A stretch of 6,585 bases of DNA, taken from NCBI GenBank assembly GCA_001801105.1, contig MGWS01000011.1, forward strand, positions 1 through 6,585. Direction: 5' to 3'. The translations under genes were made by a program, and so were the position numbers. The notes beneath the pieces were generated by a model. That model was not told the DNA's origin. It did no database searches and saw nothing but the letters and a program-made list of their open reading frames with translations. The stretch comes from Gallionellales bacterium GWA2_60_18. Its GTDB lineage: Bacteria > Pseudomonadota > Gammaproteobacteria > Burkholderiales > Gallionellaceae. Positions 1 through 6,472 of the stretch are shown one piece after another; within the stretch, counting starts at the first letter, position 1; each line of letters opens with the position of its first letter.

Positions 1-668
1 TCCATGTATTTACCGTCGCCTTCGCCCTTCATCGCCACGCCGAATACGCTCTCGCTCTTGCCCGGTATGTCTACGCGATAGACCTTGGAGACGCCGTTCT
101 TGTTGCCCGCCAGTTTCGCATCGACCGCCTGCACCGCCTCTTCGTAACTGCCGTATTCGGCCAGCACGCTGGGTTCGTCGAAATACTCCATGCCAAACAT
201 GTAGTGGTATTTGCGCGCCTGCTTCGCCGTCATCCCCTGCGCCCCAAACTCCTCCGCCTTGCCCAGCGCGAGCGCCAATTTACCGGCAACGTCGCTCAGG
301 TCTGATTTCATGCGGTACACATTGGCCATATACACCGGGTTGGTATAGCTCACCTGCACCTCGTCGTTTACCCTAGTTATCGACACCCGTTGCACAGCCC
401 CGTAGCCGCCGTGCTCGGAATCGGCCGCATTCCTTTTCAGCTCGTCGCTGGTGACGACCAGCACTTGCGCATCGGGATAAGGAGAATAATTTCCGACAAT
501 AGAAAAGCCTGCGCCGGTCAGCGCAGTTTTGGTCTGAGCAATCTTCTCTTCGACCATGCCCGCGCCCTTGGAGGCCAGCACGAACGGCTTGAGTTTCACA
601 TCGGCTGCCAGCGCACCGGATGCGCCGAACAGCAATAATGCGGATAGCAATACACTCTTGAAATTCAT
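1..668 (-). CDS. Exported protein of unknown function, possibly DUF302-like (partial, C-terminus beyond window)
   Basis: This frame is open from an ATG at 668 to the window edge: 222 complete codons with no stop, so the C-terminus is missing. The start is well supported. An AAGGAG Shine-Dalgarno sequence lies at 681-676, seven bases upstream, and the protein opens with a classic Sec signal peptide: MNFK, a hydrophobic stretch at residues 5-19, and a probable cleavage after Ala-Leu-Ala at residue 22. The mature part should be periplasmic. Residues 30-115 read as an alpha/beta domain in which a helix is followed by GAGFSIVGNYSPYPDAQVLVV. This is loosely reminiscent of DUF302 proteins, but I do not recognise the family with confidence. 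A second, Tyr-rich part (YHYMFGMEYFDEP at about residues 154-166) follows. There is no CxxCH motif, and the visible portion contains no cysteine. It begins 35 bases after cysG with no terminator between, so it is probably the next operon member. A role in sulfur oxidation is inferred from context only. Confidence 0.8.
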   Translation of the reverse strand, partial: MNFKSVLLSALLLFGASGALAADVKLKPFVLASKGAGMVEEKIAQTKTALTGAGFSIVGNYSPYPDAQVLVVTSDELKRNAADSEHGGYGAVQRVSITRVNDEVQVSYTNPVYMANVYRMKSDLSDVAGKLALALGKAEEFGAQGMTAKQARKYHYMFGMEYFDEPSVLAEYGSYEEAVQAVDAKLAGNKNGVSKVYRVDIPGKSESVFGVAMKGEGDGKYM

Positions 669-675
669 CGTGCCT

Positions 676-681
676 CTCCTT
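676..681 (-). promoter_or_regulatory. Ribosome binding site of the exported protein gene
   Basis: AAGGAG on the minus strand lies seven bases upstream of the ATG at 668. It fixes the start and is one of the strongest Shine-Dalgarno matches in the window. This fits a gene that is not overlapped by its upstream neighbour and must recruit its own ribosomes. The 35-base gap to cysG shows no hairpin followed by a T-run. Confidence 0.6.
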
Positions 682-703
682 CGGGTTATTGGACTGCGGA
701 TGA

Positions 704-2095
704 TTATGTCGTGCGCTGTTGTTGCTTCGGGTGAAACCAGGCCAGCTTGTCGCGCAGCGTGACCACGCCGCCGATGATGATCAGCGTCGGCGCCTGCGGT
801 TGCTCGCGCTCGGCGATGCCGGGCAGCGTCGCCAGCGTGCAGGTGATGACACGCTGGTTCGGCGTGGTGCCCTGCTGCACGATCGCGATGGGCGTGGTGC
901 CCGGCAGGCCGTGTTCGATGAGCCTGGCACACAGCGTATCCAGCCCGTGCAGGCCCATGTAAACCACCACGGTCTGGCGCGGGCGGGCCAGCGCATCCCA
1001 GTCGAGATTCATCGTGCCATCCTTCAGGTGGCCGGTGACGAACATGCAGGACTGCGCGTGATCGCGATGAGTCAACGGGATGCCCGCGTAAGACGCGACA
1101 CCGGAAGCCGCAGTGATGCCGGGCACCACCTGGAACGGGATGCCCTCCGCCGCCAACGTCTCGATCTCCTCGCCGCCGCGCCCGAAGATGAACGGATCGC
1201 CGCCCTTGAGGCGCAGCACGCGTTTGCCCTCCTTGGCGAGCCGCACCAGCAGCTCGTTGATCTCTTCCTGTCGCATGGTGTGGTCGGCGCGTTTTTTGCC
1301 GACGAAGATGCGCTCGGCATCGCGCCGCGCCATGTCGACGATGGGTCTGGACACCAGGTTGTCGTATACCACCACGTCGGCCTTCTGCATCAGGCGCAGC
1401 GCGCGGAAAGTCAGCAGGTCCGGATCACCCGGGCCGGCGCCGACCAGATACACCTCGCCGCGCTTAATGTTGTCCTCGTTTTCCAGCATCTGTTGCAACA
1501 TCTTTTCCGCGCTGTCTTCATCACCGGTCAGCACCTTCTCGGCGACCACGCCCTCGAACACGTTTTCCCAGAAGATGCGGCGCTTCGCCGGATTGGTGAC
1601 GTGCTGCTTGACGAGTTCACGGAAGCGCTCTGCAAACGCGGCGAGGCGACTGTAGTTCTGCGGGATCATGGCCTCCAGCTTGCCGCGCAACATGCGCGTC
1701 AGCACCGGCGAAGCGCCGCCGCTGGAGAATGCCACCATCAGCGGAGAACGGTCGAGAATGGCGGGCATGATGAAGCTGCACAGCTCGGGGTTATCCACCA
1801 CGTTCACCGGAACGTTGCGCTCACGCGCCAGTTCGGAGACTTGGCGATTGACGCCGTGGTCACTGGTGGCCGCGATGACCAGTATCACGCCATCGAGGTG
1901 CTGCGTTTCAAAACGGGCAACAACGCACTCGACGCTTTGCTGTTCCACCAGGTCAGGGTGGATCTCGGGCGCGACCACGCGCACATTCGCCCCCGCCTCC
2001 AGCAGCACACCCGCCTTGCGCCTTGCGACCTCGCCGCCGCCCACCACCAGGCACAGCTTGCCTTTGACGTTCAGAAAAATCGGCAGGAAGTCCAT
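704..2095 (-). CDS. cysG: Siroheme synthase CysG (precorrin-2 dehydrogenase / sirohydrochlorin ferrochelatase / uroporphyrinogen-III C-methyltransferase)
   Basis: This is the trifunctional cytoplasmic enzyme that makes siroheme from uroporphyrinogen III by two SAM-dependent methylations, an NAD-dependent oxidation and iron insertion. At 463 residues it has the full length of the family (E. coli CysG is 457). The N-terminal dehydrogenase/ferrochelatase half shows a Rossmann motif, [20 protein letters not shown] (17-36), then [19 protein letters not shown] (101-119) and [14 protein letters not shown] (124-137). Asp101 and Ser129 lie where the catalytic Asp and the modified Ser of enterobacterial CysG are found. 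The C-terminal methyltransferase half carries all the SUMT signatures: [15 protein letters not shown] (215-229), VVYDNLVS (242-249), [16 protein letters not shown] (295-310), [10 protein letters not shown] (323-332) and VVYMGLHGL (377-385). The ATG lies one base after the DUF4202 stop, so the two are probably translationally coupled. In this cluster its product should feed siroheme to DsrN and then to DsrAB. It could also serve an assimilatory sulfite or nitrite reductase. Confidence 0.97.
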   Translation of the reverse strand: MDFLPIFLNVKGKLCLVVGGGEVARRKAGVLLEAGANVRVVAPEIHPDLVEQQSVECVVARFETQHLDGVILVIAATSDHGVNRQVSELARERNVPVNVVDNPELCSFIMPAILDRSPLMVAFSSGGASPVLTRMLRGKLEAMIPQNYSRLAAFAERFRELVKQHVTNPAKRRIFWENVFEGVVAEKVLTGDEDSAEKMLQQMLENEDNIKRGEVYLVGAGPGDPDLLTFRALRLMQKADVVVYDNLVSRPIVDMARRDAERIFVGKKRADHTMRQEEINELLVRLAKEGKRVLRLKGGDPFIFGRGGEEIETLAAEGIPFQVVPGITAASGVASYAGIPLTHRDHAQSCMFVTGHLKDGTMNLDWDALARPRQTVVVYMGLHGLDTLCARLIEHGLPGTTPIAIVQQGTTPNQRVITCTLATLPGIAEREQPQAPTLIIIGGVVTLRDKLAWFHPKQQQRTT

Positions 2096-2096
2096 G

Positions 2097-2696
2097 CTAT
2101 TGCACCGCCTTCAGGATCAGCGGCTTCAGCGCCTCAGGCAGCTTGATCTTGCCCGCGAGGGCGAATTCATGCGCGCGCGGCGACATCTTCTGCCAGGTCT
2201 TCTTGATGATCTGGAGCCACTTGGCCTCGTCGTAGTCCGGGTGCTGCCCGGCAAATGCCAGCATGTAGTGCTCGATGAACACCAGATCCGCGACATCTTC
2301 CATCAGCTGCGTTTCAGGATCGGTCTTGAGCTCTTTCTTGCTGACGATGTTTTTGACGCGCGCGATCATGTCGTCGCCGTAGCCCGCTTCTTTCATCAGG
2401 TTCCCCGCAGTTTCAGCATGGAATTTGTAGAGCGTGGTGCGCCACAACATGTAGCCCGGCTTGTCCATGGAGTAGTCGCTGCGCGGAATCTTCCAGCGCT
2501 GAATATGCTGCGCGCGCACTGCCAGTTTCAGCGCCTCCGATGCCTCGGGCGCATAGCGCTCCAGCATGGCGGTCATGCGTTGCGCGTAGAGCAGCTCTTT
2601 GGGATACTCATTGCCATCGTCTGTTTCCCTGTTCGGGTCTTTCGCGTTGGCTTGGTCGAAGGCGGCGATGGCGGCCCGGTAATGTTCCTGCGTCAT
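2097..2696 (-). CDS. DUF4202 family protein, function unknown, between dsrN and cysG
   Basis: A 199-residue soluble, charged protein with no signal peptide or membrane segment, resembling the DUF4202 family in pattern and length. I chose the ATG at 2696 because it overlaps the dsrN stop in an ATGA and gives the sequence beginning [22 protein letters not shown]. An upstream in-frame ATG at 2786 would add 30 residues lying entirely inside dsrN and is unlikely. Conserved-looking polar residues include [15 protein letters not shown] (61-75), [15 protein letters not shown] (81-95, His93) and [12 protein letters not shown] (133-144, Asp134 and Asp137). This spread of His and Asp over a helical protein suggests, as inference only, an HD-like metal site. 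The Shine-Dalgarno sequence is weak, so translation probably depends on coupling to dsrN. The gene ends one base before cysG. Its place between the siroheme amidase and siroheme synthase genes suggests a role in siroheme handling or sulfite chemistry, but no activity can be assigned. Confidence 0.85.
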   Translation of the reverse strand: MTQEHYRAAIAAFDQANAKDPNRETDDGNEYPKELLYAQRMTAMLERYAPEASEALKLAVRAQHIQRWKIPRSDYSMDKPGYMLWRTTLYKFHAETAGNLMKEAGYGDDMIARVKNIVSKKELKTDPETQLMEDVADLVFIEHYMLAFAGQHPDYDEAKWLQIIKKTWQKMSPRAHEFALAGKIKLPEALKPLILKAVQ

Positions 2697-4183
2697 ATTG
2701 CGTGTTCGTTGGAATAAGTTGGCTCTAAATGTCGTTGTTCCCGCTGCCGCCGGATGAATGCGACGAAGCGGGTGGCCCAGTAGCAACTGCCGATGGTGCG
2801 CAGGTGGGTATAGGAGGCCAGCAGGTTGTGCAGGATGAGGCCGTCGTGTTCGCCGTCTATCCCGTAACCGCGCTCGACATGGTAAGCGAAGCGCGTATCC
2901 GGTGGAAGGTTTTCCAGGCTGGAATAATGGAATTCATGCGCCTTGACCTGCTTGGCGGGTGCATTCGGGCGCGGCCACGGATGCGCCTCGTCTTCCTTGA
3001 GATGCACATAGCCGCGGCCGATGGGCTTGTCGTGCATGCGCACATCACCGGGGATCGCGCCGGCCATCTGGTACACGCGTCCCTGATAGGTGATGCTGCG
3101 CGACAGGTACATCAGCCCGCCGCATTCGGCATAGGCCGGCATGCCGTTCTCGATGGCCTGTTTTATCTGCGCGCGCAGCGTGCTGTTTGCCTCCAGCTCG
3201 GCGGCGCAGGTCTCGGGGAAACCGCCGCCGATATACAGCGCATCCACTTCCGGCAGGCGTGCATCGCGCAACGCATCGAACGGCACCAGTTCCGCCCCCG
3301 CCGCTTCCAGCGCATCGAGATCATCTGCGTAATAGAAGCCGAAGGCGCGGTCACGCGCGATGCCGATACGCACTTTTTCGCCGCAACGCAAGGGACTCAC
3401 CTCGGCAGGAAATTTAATAATGTTTTTTGCGTTTGCCCTCTCTCCCTCTGGGAGAGAGTTGGAGTGAGGGCTTTGGTGCGGCACATCCAGCGGCACCTTC
3501 TGCGACAGCGCGAGCAGCTTGTCCAGATCGACCTGTTCCGCGATGGCCTCGCCGATCTGTTTGATCTTGGCCGCGGCGACATGCGATTCATTGCTGGGCA
3601 TCAGGCCGAGATGGCGTTCGACGATGCTGAGCCGTTCGTCGTGATGGATCGCGCCGATCACCGGCACGTCGGTGTAATGCTCGATGACCTCGCGTAACTT
3701 GGCCTCATGCCGGCTGCCGCCGAGGTTATTGAGGATCACCCCGGCGATGTTGATGTCGCGGTCGAATGCCTGATAGCCGAGGATCAGCGGCGCGATGCCG
3801 CGCGTCATGCCGCGCGCATCGATCACCAGGAACACCGGCAGGTCGAGCAGCTTCGCGAGCGCGGCATTGCTGTTGCTGCCGTCCAGCGCGAGCCCGTCAT
3901 ACAAGCCCTTGTTGCCCTCGACCAGATTCACTTCCGCGCTGTGGCGCGCGAAGGTGGCGACGATGTCGTCGCGTTCCATCAGGTACAGGTCGAGGTTGCG
4001 GCAGGCGCGCCCGGCGGCCCCATTTCCCGATGCCAGGCTGAGCCACATCGGATCGATATAATCGGGGCCTTTCTTGAACGGCTGCACGACATGGCCGCGT
4101 GCCTTCAGCGCGGCGCACAGGCCGATGCTGACCATGGTCTTCCCGGAGGATTTATGTGCTGCCGAGATCAGCATACGGTTCAT
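2693..4183 (-). CDS. dsrN: DsrN: glutamine-dependent siroheme amidase (cobyrinic acid a,c-diamide synthase homologue)
   Basis: A 496-residue cytoplasmic ATP- and glutamine-dependent amidase of the CbiA/CobB family. In dsr clusters this homologue is DsrN, held to convert siroheme to the siroheme amide of DsrAB. The N-terminal ATPase half has the P-loop AAHKSSGKT (8-16), FKKGPDYIDPMW (36-47), VEGNKGLYDG (88-97) and VILNNLGG (149-156). The C-terminal type-1 glutamine amidotransferase half starts near residue 271 (VRIGIARDRAFGFYYADDLDAL) and contains YIGGGFPE (317-324), YAECGGLMYL with nucleophile Cys354, and SYTH with likely catalytic His460. The start at 4183 is set by GGGAGG five bases upstream. 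It lies 18 bases after dsrP, and its stop overlaps the DUF4202 start (ATGA). Residues 238-250 (SPHSNSLPEGERA) are encoded by a palindromic repeat inserted in frame in the interdomain linker. The alternative, cobalamin-type CbiA/CobB, is less likely because no other corrin gene is present and dsrP lies directly upstream. Confidence 0.92.
   Translation of the reverse strand: MNRMLISAAHKSSGKTMVSIGLCAALKARGHVVQPFKKGPDYIDPMWLSLASGNGAAGRACRNLDLYLMERDDIVATFARHSAEVNLVEGNKGLYDGLALDGSNSNAALAKLLDLPVFLVIDARGMTRGIAPLILGYQAFDRDINIAGVILNNLGGSRHEAKLREVIEHYTDVPVIGAIHHDERLSIVERHLGLMPSNESHVAAAKIKQIGEAIAEQVDLDKLLALSQKVPLDVPHQSPHSNSLPEGERANAKNIIKFPAEVSPLRCGEKVRIGIARDRAFGFYYADDLDALEAAGAELVPFDALRDARLPEVDALYIGGGFPETCAAELEANSTLRAQIKQAIENGMPAYAECGGLMYLSRSITYQGRVYQMAGAIPGDVRMHDKPIGRGYVHLKEDEAHPWPRPNAPAKQVKAHEFHYSSLENLPPDTRFAYHVERGYGIDGEHDGLILHNLLASYTHLRTIGSCYWATRFVAFIRRQREQRHLEPTYSNEHAI
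3435..3471. repeat. Palindromic dispersed-repeat-type element inside dsrN
   Basis: A nine-base perfect stem, CTCTCTCCC at 3438-3446 paired with GGGAGAGAG at 3450-3458, has a three-base loop (TCT). An outer pair, GCCCTC (3435-3440) and GAGGGC (3466-3471), can also form. On the coding strand it reads through as SPHSNSLPEGERA. I recall this residue pattern (SPHPNPLPEGE-like, or LTPTLSQRE-like in another frame) from a common family of short palindromic repeats dispersed in many proteobacterial genomes. It keeps the dsrN frame and falls in the linker between the ATPase and amidotransferase domains. The flank at 3411-3430 is AT-rich, unlike the rest of the gene. Whether it is multicopy in this genome cannot be seen from one window. 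Confidence 0.7.
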
Positions 4184-4188
4184 GGCAG

Positions 4189-4194
4189 CCTCCC
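4189..4194 (-). promoter_or_regulatory. Ribosome binding site of dsrN
   Basis: GGGAGG on the minus strand lies five bases upstream of the ATG at 4183, within the 18-base gap after the dsrP stop. It supports this start over the next in-frame Met (residue 4), and no promoter fits in so small a gap. Confidence 0.6.
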
Positions 4195-4201
4195 GGCAGG
4201 G

Positions 4202-5383
4202 TTAATCCGCTGTGTGCGGTTTGTCTTGCGGCATGAAATTCAGCACATGCACGCTAACGGCGGTAATGAGGAAGGCGATGGCCAGACCGCCAAAACCGAG
4301 CAGAAACTCGTAGATCGAGGGTTGATAAGTGGCGATTTGCCCGTCGCCGAAACTGCTGCTGACCTGATAGCCCGGAAAGAGGTTCAGCGGGTAGGCCTGC
4401 CCGCCGATGATGAACACATACAGCAGCGCGAAGCCACCGAGAATAACCAGCAACGAAGCCGCCATGACACAGATACCCTTGCCCAGCCCGGGAGCGTAGA
4501 TCAACAACAGCGGCAGCAGGCTGCCGAACCATACATAACCCCACCAGAACGCGCTCGGATAAACGCCGCCATCCAACAGAATGAAGCGCTCGAAGCCGGA
4601 CTGGTGCGCGAAATACAAATTGGTCATATGGTAAATGGCGACCATATACAACGAGCCGATGATGAACACGCCGAGCAGGTTCTTGTTGCGTTGCAGGATC
4701 GCCGGATCGAGCATTTTCGTGTTCCATGCATAGAGCGCCGCCTGCGCCACCATGAACACCGCCAGCCCCCAGGCAAAGGACAGCACGATGAACATCGGCG
4801 GCAGCATGGCCGAGCCGTAAGCCTGGCGCGCGGCGAGGAAAGCGAAGATCAGGCCGGTACCGGTGGTGAGAATGAAACGCCAGGCGAACACCGCGAAGCC
4901 CACCGGCTTCGACCAAGGGTTCATGCGCCGTTCCATCATCGTCCACAGATAAACGACCGCCAGCGCGAACATGCCGGAATACAACAATACATTCCAGGCG
5001 AACACCGAGGTGAGATTGTAATTGGTCGCGGCGACGATGATGCGGTCCGGCCGGCCCAGATCCAGCATCAGCACGGTCAGACCGCCCGCCAGCATGGCGA
5101 TGGACAGCAGGCCGGCCAATGGCGCGCGCGCCTTGTAAACGGTCTTGCCGAACACCGAGCCGATGGAGGCGACATTCAGCACGCCGGAGGCCGCGACGAT
5201 CAGGAAGATCGCGAACACATGCGGGATGCCCCACACAACCTGGTTGTTCATGCCGGTGATGATGTGGCCGTGATGCTCCATCAGGTACACGGCATACAGC
5301 CCTGCAAGCGCAATCAGGCCGCCTGCCGCCAACAGCGCGTAGTACAGCCGGGTTTTTAAATACATCGGAGGGTAGGCGCTCAT
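4202..5383 (-). CDS. dsrP: DsrP: NrfD/PsrC-type integral membrane subunit of the DsrMKJOP complex
   Basis: A 393-residue polytopic inner-membrane protein. About ten hydrophobic segments can be read, near residues 13-35, 49-72, 86-107, 127-149, 161-183, 196-219, 236-258, 277-297, 304-327 and 357-380. This matches the NrfD/PsrC-like family, whose members exchange electrons between menaquinone or ubiquinone and a periplasmic iron-sulfur partner. Family-like features include LDLGRPDR (107-114) after the third segment, FAWNVLLYSGMF (128-139) and a conserved-looking NKNLLGVFIIGSLYMVAIYH (233-252). The gene follows dsrO by one base and precedes dsrN by 18 bases, in the order known from A. vinosum, so DsrP rather than another NrfD homologue is the natural call. 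It should be the membrane anchor and quinone site for DsrO and DsrJ. No haem-binding motif is expected or seen. Confidence 0.95.
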   Translation of the reverse strand: MSAYPPMYLKTRLYYALLAAGGLIALAGLYAVYLMEHHGHIITGMNNQVVWGIPHVFAIFLIVAASGVLNVASIGSVFGKTVYKARAPLAGLLSIAMLAGGLTVLMLDLGRPDRIIVAATNYNLTSVFAWNVLLYSGMFALAVVYLWTMMERRMNPWSKPVGFAVFAWRFILTTGTGLIFAFLAARQAYGSAMLPPMFIVLSFAWGLAVFMVAQAALYAWNTKMLDPAILQRNKNLLGVFIIGSLYMVAIYHMTNLYFAHQSGFERFILLDGGVYPSAFWWGYVWFGSLLPLLLIYAPGLGKGICVMAASLLVILGGFALLYVFIIGGQAYPLNLFPGYQVSSSFGDGQIATYQPSIYEFLLGFGGLAIAFLITAVSVHVLNFMPQDKPHTAD

Positions 5384-5384
5384 T

Positions 5385-6101
5385 TCATAACCCCTGATAA
5401 CGGATGCCCGGATTCAGCCGCAGGTCGGCGCGCACTTGCACGGAGGCCACGCTGCGCACCTTTTTGGCGATTTCGCTTTCCGGGTCGTTCAGATCGCCGA
5501 ACAGGATAGCCTTGTTCGGGCAGGCCTCGGCGCAGGCCGGCTGCATGCCTTGATCGACGCGATGCACGCACAGCGTGCAACTTTCCACCGTACCCTTGCC
5601 GCGCGGCACATCCGGATTCTGATCGTGCAACGGTTCATGCACGAAGGAGCGCGCCTTGTACGGGCAGGCCATCATGCAGTAACGGCAGCCGATGCAGCGA
5701 TGCTTGTCGACCAGCACGATGCCGTCGGCACGCTTGAACGAGGCCGTGGTCGGGCACACATCCACGCAGGGCGGGTGCTCGCAATGCTGGCACATCATCG
5801 GCAGAGACAGTTCGCGCCCGCTGCCGGTGTCCTTGAGTTCGATCTTGCGTATCCATTGCGAGTCGGTTGCGCCCGTGCCTCCGGACAAACCGTTCTCCTT
5901 GTTGCATGCGGTCACGCAATCATTACAACCCGTTTTGCACTGTGCGGTGTCGATCAACATCCCCCAGCGCACCTTGCTGCTCGCTGCCTCGGGCTTGCCA
6001 TGCGCCAGATCGAACAACAATATGCCTGGCGCAATGGCGACCGCGGCGACACCAAGCGAAGTCTTCAAAAAACCTCTGCGCTGAATGTCGATGCCGTTCA
6101 T
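5385..6101 (-). CDS. dsrO: DsrO: Tat-exported iron-sulfur (four-cluster ferredoxin) subunit of DsrMKJOP
   Basis: A 238-residue periplasmic electron-transfer protein. The N-terminus carries a twin-arginine signal, IQRRGFLKTSLG (6-17, Arg8-Arg9), followed by the hydrophobic stretch VAAVAIAPGILLF, so it is probably exported folded with its clusters. Sixteen cysteines fall in four groups that can hold four [4Fe-4S] clusters: Cys55/59/62/66, Cys104/107/112/116 (CQHCEHPPCVDVCP), Cys136/139/142/146 (CIGCRYCMMACP) and Cys175/178/190/194 (CTLCVH...CAEACP). I place the start at 6101, not the in-frame ATG at 6149: AGAGGA lies seven bases upstream at 6114-6109, the ATG overlaps the dsrJ stop in an ATGA, and the Tat motif then sits at the usual distance from the N-terminus. 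DsrO should pass electrons between the haems of DsrJ and the quinone site of DsrP. It ends one base before dsrP. Confidence 0.95.
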   Translation of the reverse strand: MNGIDIQRRGFLKTSLGVAAVAIAPGILLFDLAHGKPEAASSKVRWGMLIDTAQCKTGCNDCVTACNKENGLSGGTGATDSQWIRKIELKDTGSGRELSLPMMCQHCEHPPCVDVCPTTASFKRADGIVLVDKHRCIGCRYCMMACPYKARSFVHEPLHDQNPDVPRGKGTVESCTLCVHRVDQGMQPACAEACPNKAILFGDLNDPESEIAKKVRSVASVQVRADLRLNPGIRYQGL

Positions 6102-6472
6102 TTTGTATTCCTCTGCAACCAAGCGCTCTTGCGCTTGCCGGAATGGCATTCAAAGCAATCAATTTTCACCGCTTCATAACGATGGCATGCAACACAAAAG
6201 CTGTCGTCGCGCGCGATCACGCTGTCATCTCTGGTGCTGGCGTGACATTCGATACAGTTCTTCAGGCTGAGCTTCTCGTCGCGGGCGCCTTTGCGTATCA
6301 CCTCGTCGCGCTGATGTTTGAGCAGGTGCATGTGGTTTTTGCGCATCCACTGCGTGTCTTCCACGCACTGCCCGCCCTTGCCGATATCCGGCTTGGGCAT
6401 GTCCGCTCCGGTAGCCCAGGCCGCAGGAACGCACAAGCAAAGCAGAAGGGATGCGAACCACAGTTTCATCAT
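6098..6472 (-). CDS. dsrJ: DsrJ: periplasmic triheme cytochrome c of DsrMKJOP
   Basis: A 124-residue cytochrome with a Sec-type signal or anchor (hydrophobic residues 4-18, possible cleavage after Ala20). There are three c-type haem sites: CIECH (73-77), CVACH (93-97) and CFECH (106-110). Upstream of them lies GKGGQCVEDTQWMRKNHMHLLKHQRD (31-56). Cys36 in this block corresponds to the cysteine that ligates one haem in the A. vinosum protein, where His/His, His/Met and the rare His/Cys ligation have been described. His47, His49, His53, Met43 and Met48 offer further ligands. The length matches known DsrJ. Two adjacent ATGs are possible (6472 and 6469). The first overlaps the dsrL stop as ATGA and the second as TGATG, so either way translation is coupled to dsrL. 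The stop overlaps the dsrO start. DsrJ is thought to exchange electrons, perhaps with a sulfur substrate, on the periplasmic side of the complex. Confidence 0.96.
   Translation of the reverse strand: MMKLWFASLLLCLCVPAAWATGADMPKPDIGKGGQCVEDTQWMRKNHMHLLKHQRDEVIRKGARDEKLSLKNCIECHASTRDDSVIARDDSFCVACHRYEAVKIDCFECHSGKRKSAWLQRNTK
6109..6114 (-). promoter_or_regulatory. Ribosome binding site of dsrO, deciding its start
   Basis: AGAGGA on the minus strand lies seven bases upstream of the ATG at 6101 and within the last codons of dsrJ. No comparable motif precedes the ATG at 6149, so it decides between the two possible dsrO starts. Confidence 0.65.

Noticed and set aside
669..703. Promoter or terminator between cysG and the exported protein gene
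   Set aside because: The 35-base gap has no -35/-10 pair and no hairpin with T-run; only the ribosome binding site is evident.
719..2146. Plus-strand open frame of 475 codons
   Set aside because: It is antisense to cysG, low in recognisable motifs and rich in Arg, His and Gln. It has no independent support.
1668..2717. Plus-strand open frame of 349 codons
   Set aside because: It spans antisense of cysG and the DUF4202 gene across their junction, and shows no domain.
2697..2786. Longer start of the DUF4202 gene at 2786
   Set aside because: The extra 30 residues lie within dsrN and look like its off-frame translation. The ATG at 2696 forms a typical ATGA overlap.
3435..3471. The dsrN hairpin as a rho-independent terminator
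   Set aside because: Neither strand has a T-run after the stem. On the coding strand it is followed by an A-rich tract, and the gene reads through to an intact second domain.
2693..4183. Cobalamin biosynthesis gene cbiA/cobB instead of dsrN
   Set aside because: The family is the same, but no other corrin gene is present, and the position directly after dsrJOP and before cysG fits DsrN.
3707..5359. Plus-strand open frame of 550 codons
   Set aside because: It lies opposite dsrP and dsrN, whose domains and motifs are clear. Its translation is rich in Arg, His, Gln and Ala with no recognisable domain, as expected of the antisense of a GC-rich gene.
6102..6149. Longer dsrO start at 6149
   Set aside because: It would overlap dsrJ by about 50 bases, lacks a Shine-Dalgarno sequence, and pushes the twin-arginine motif further from the N-terminus than usual.
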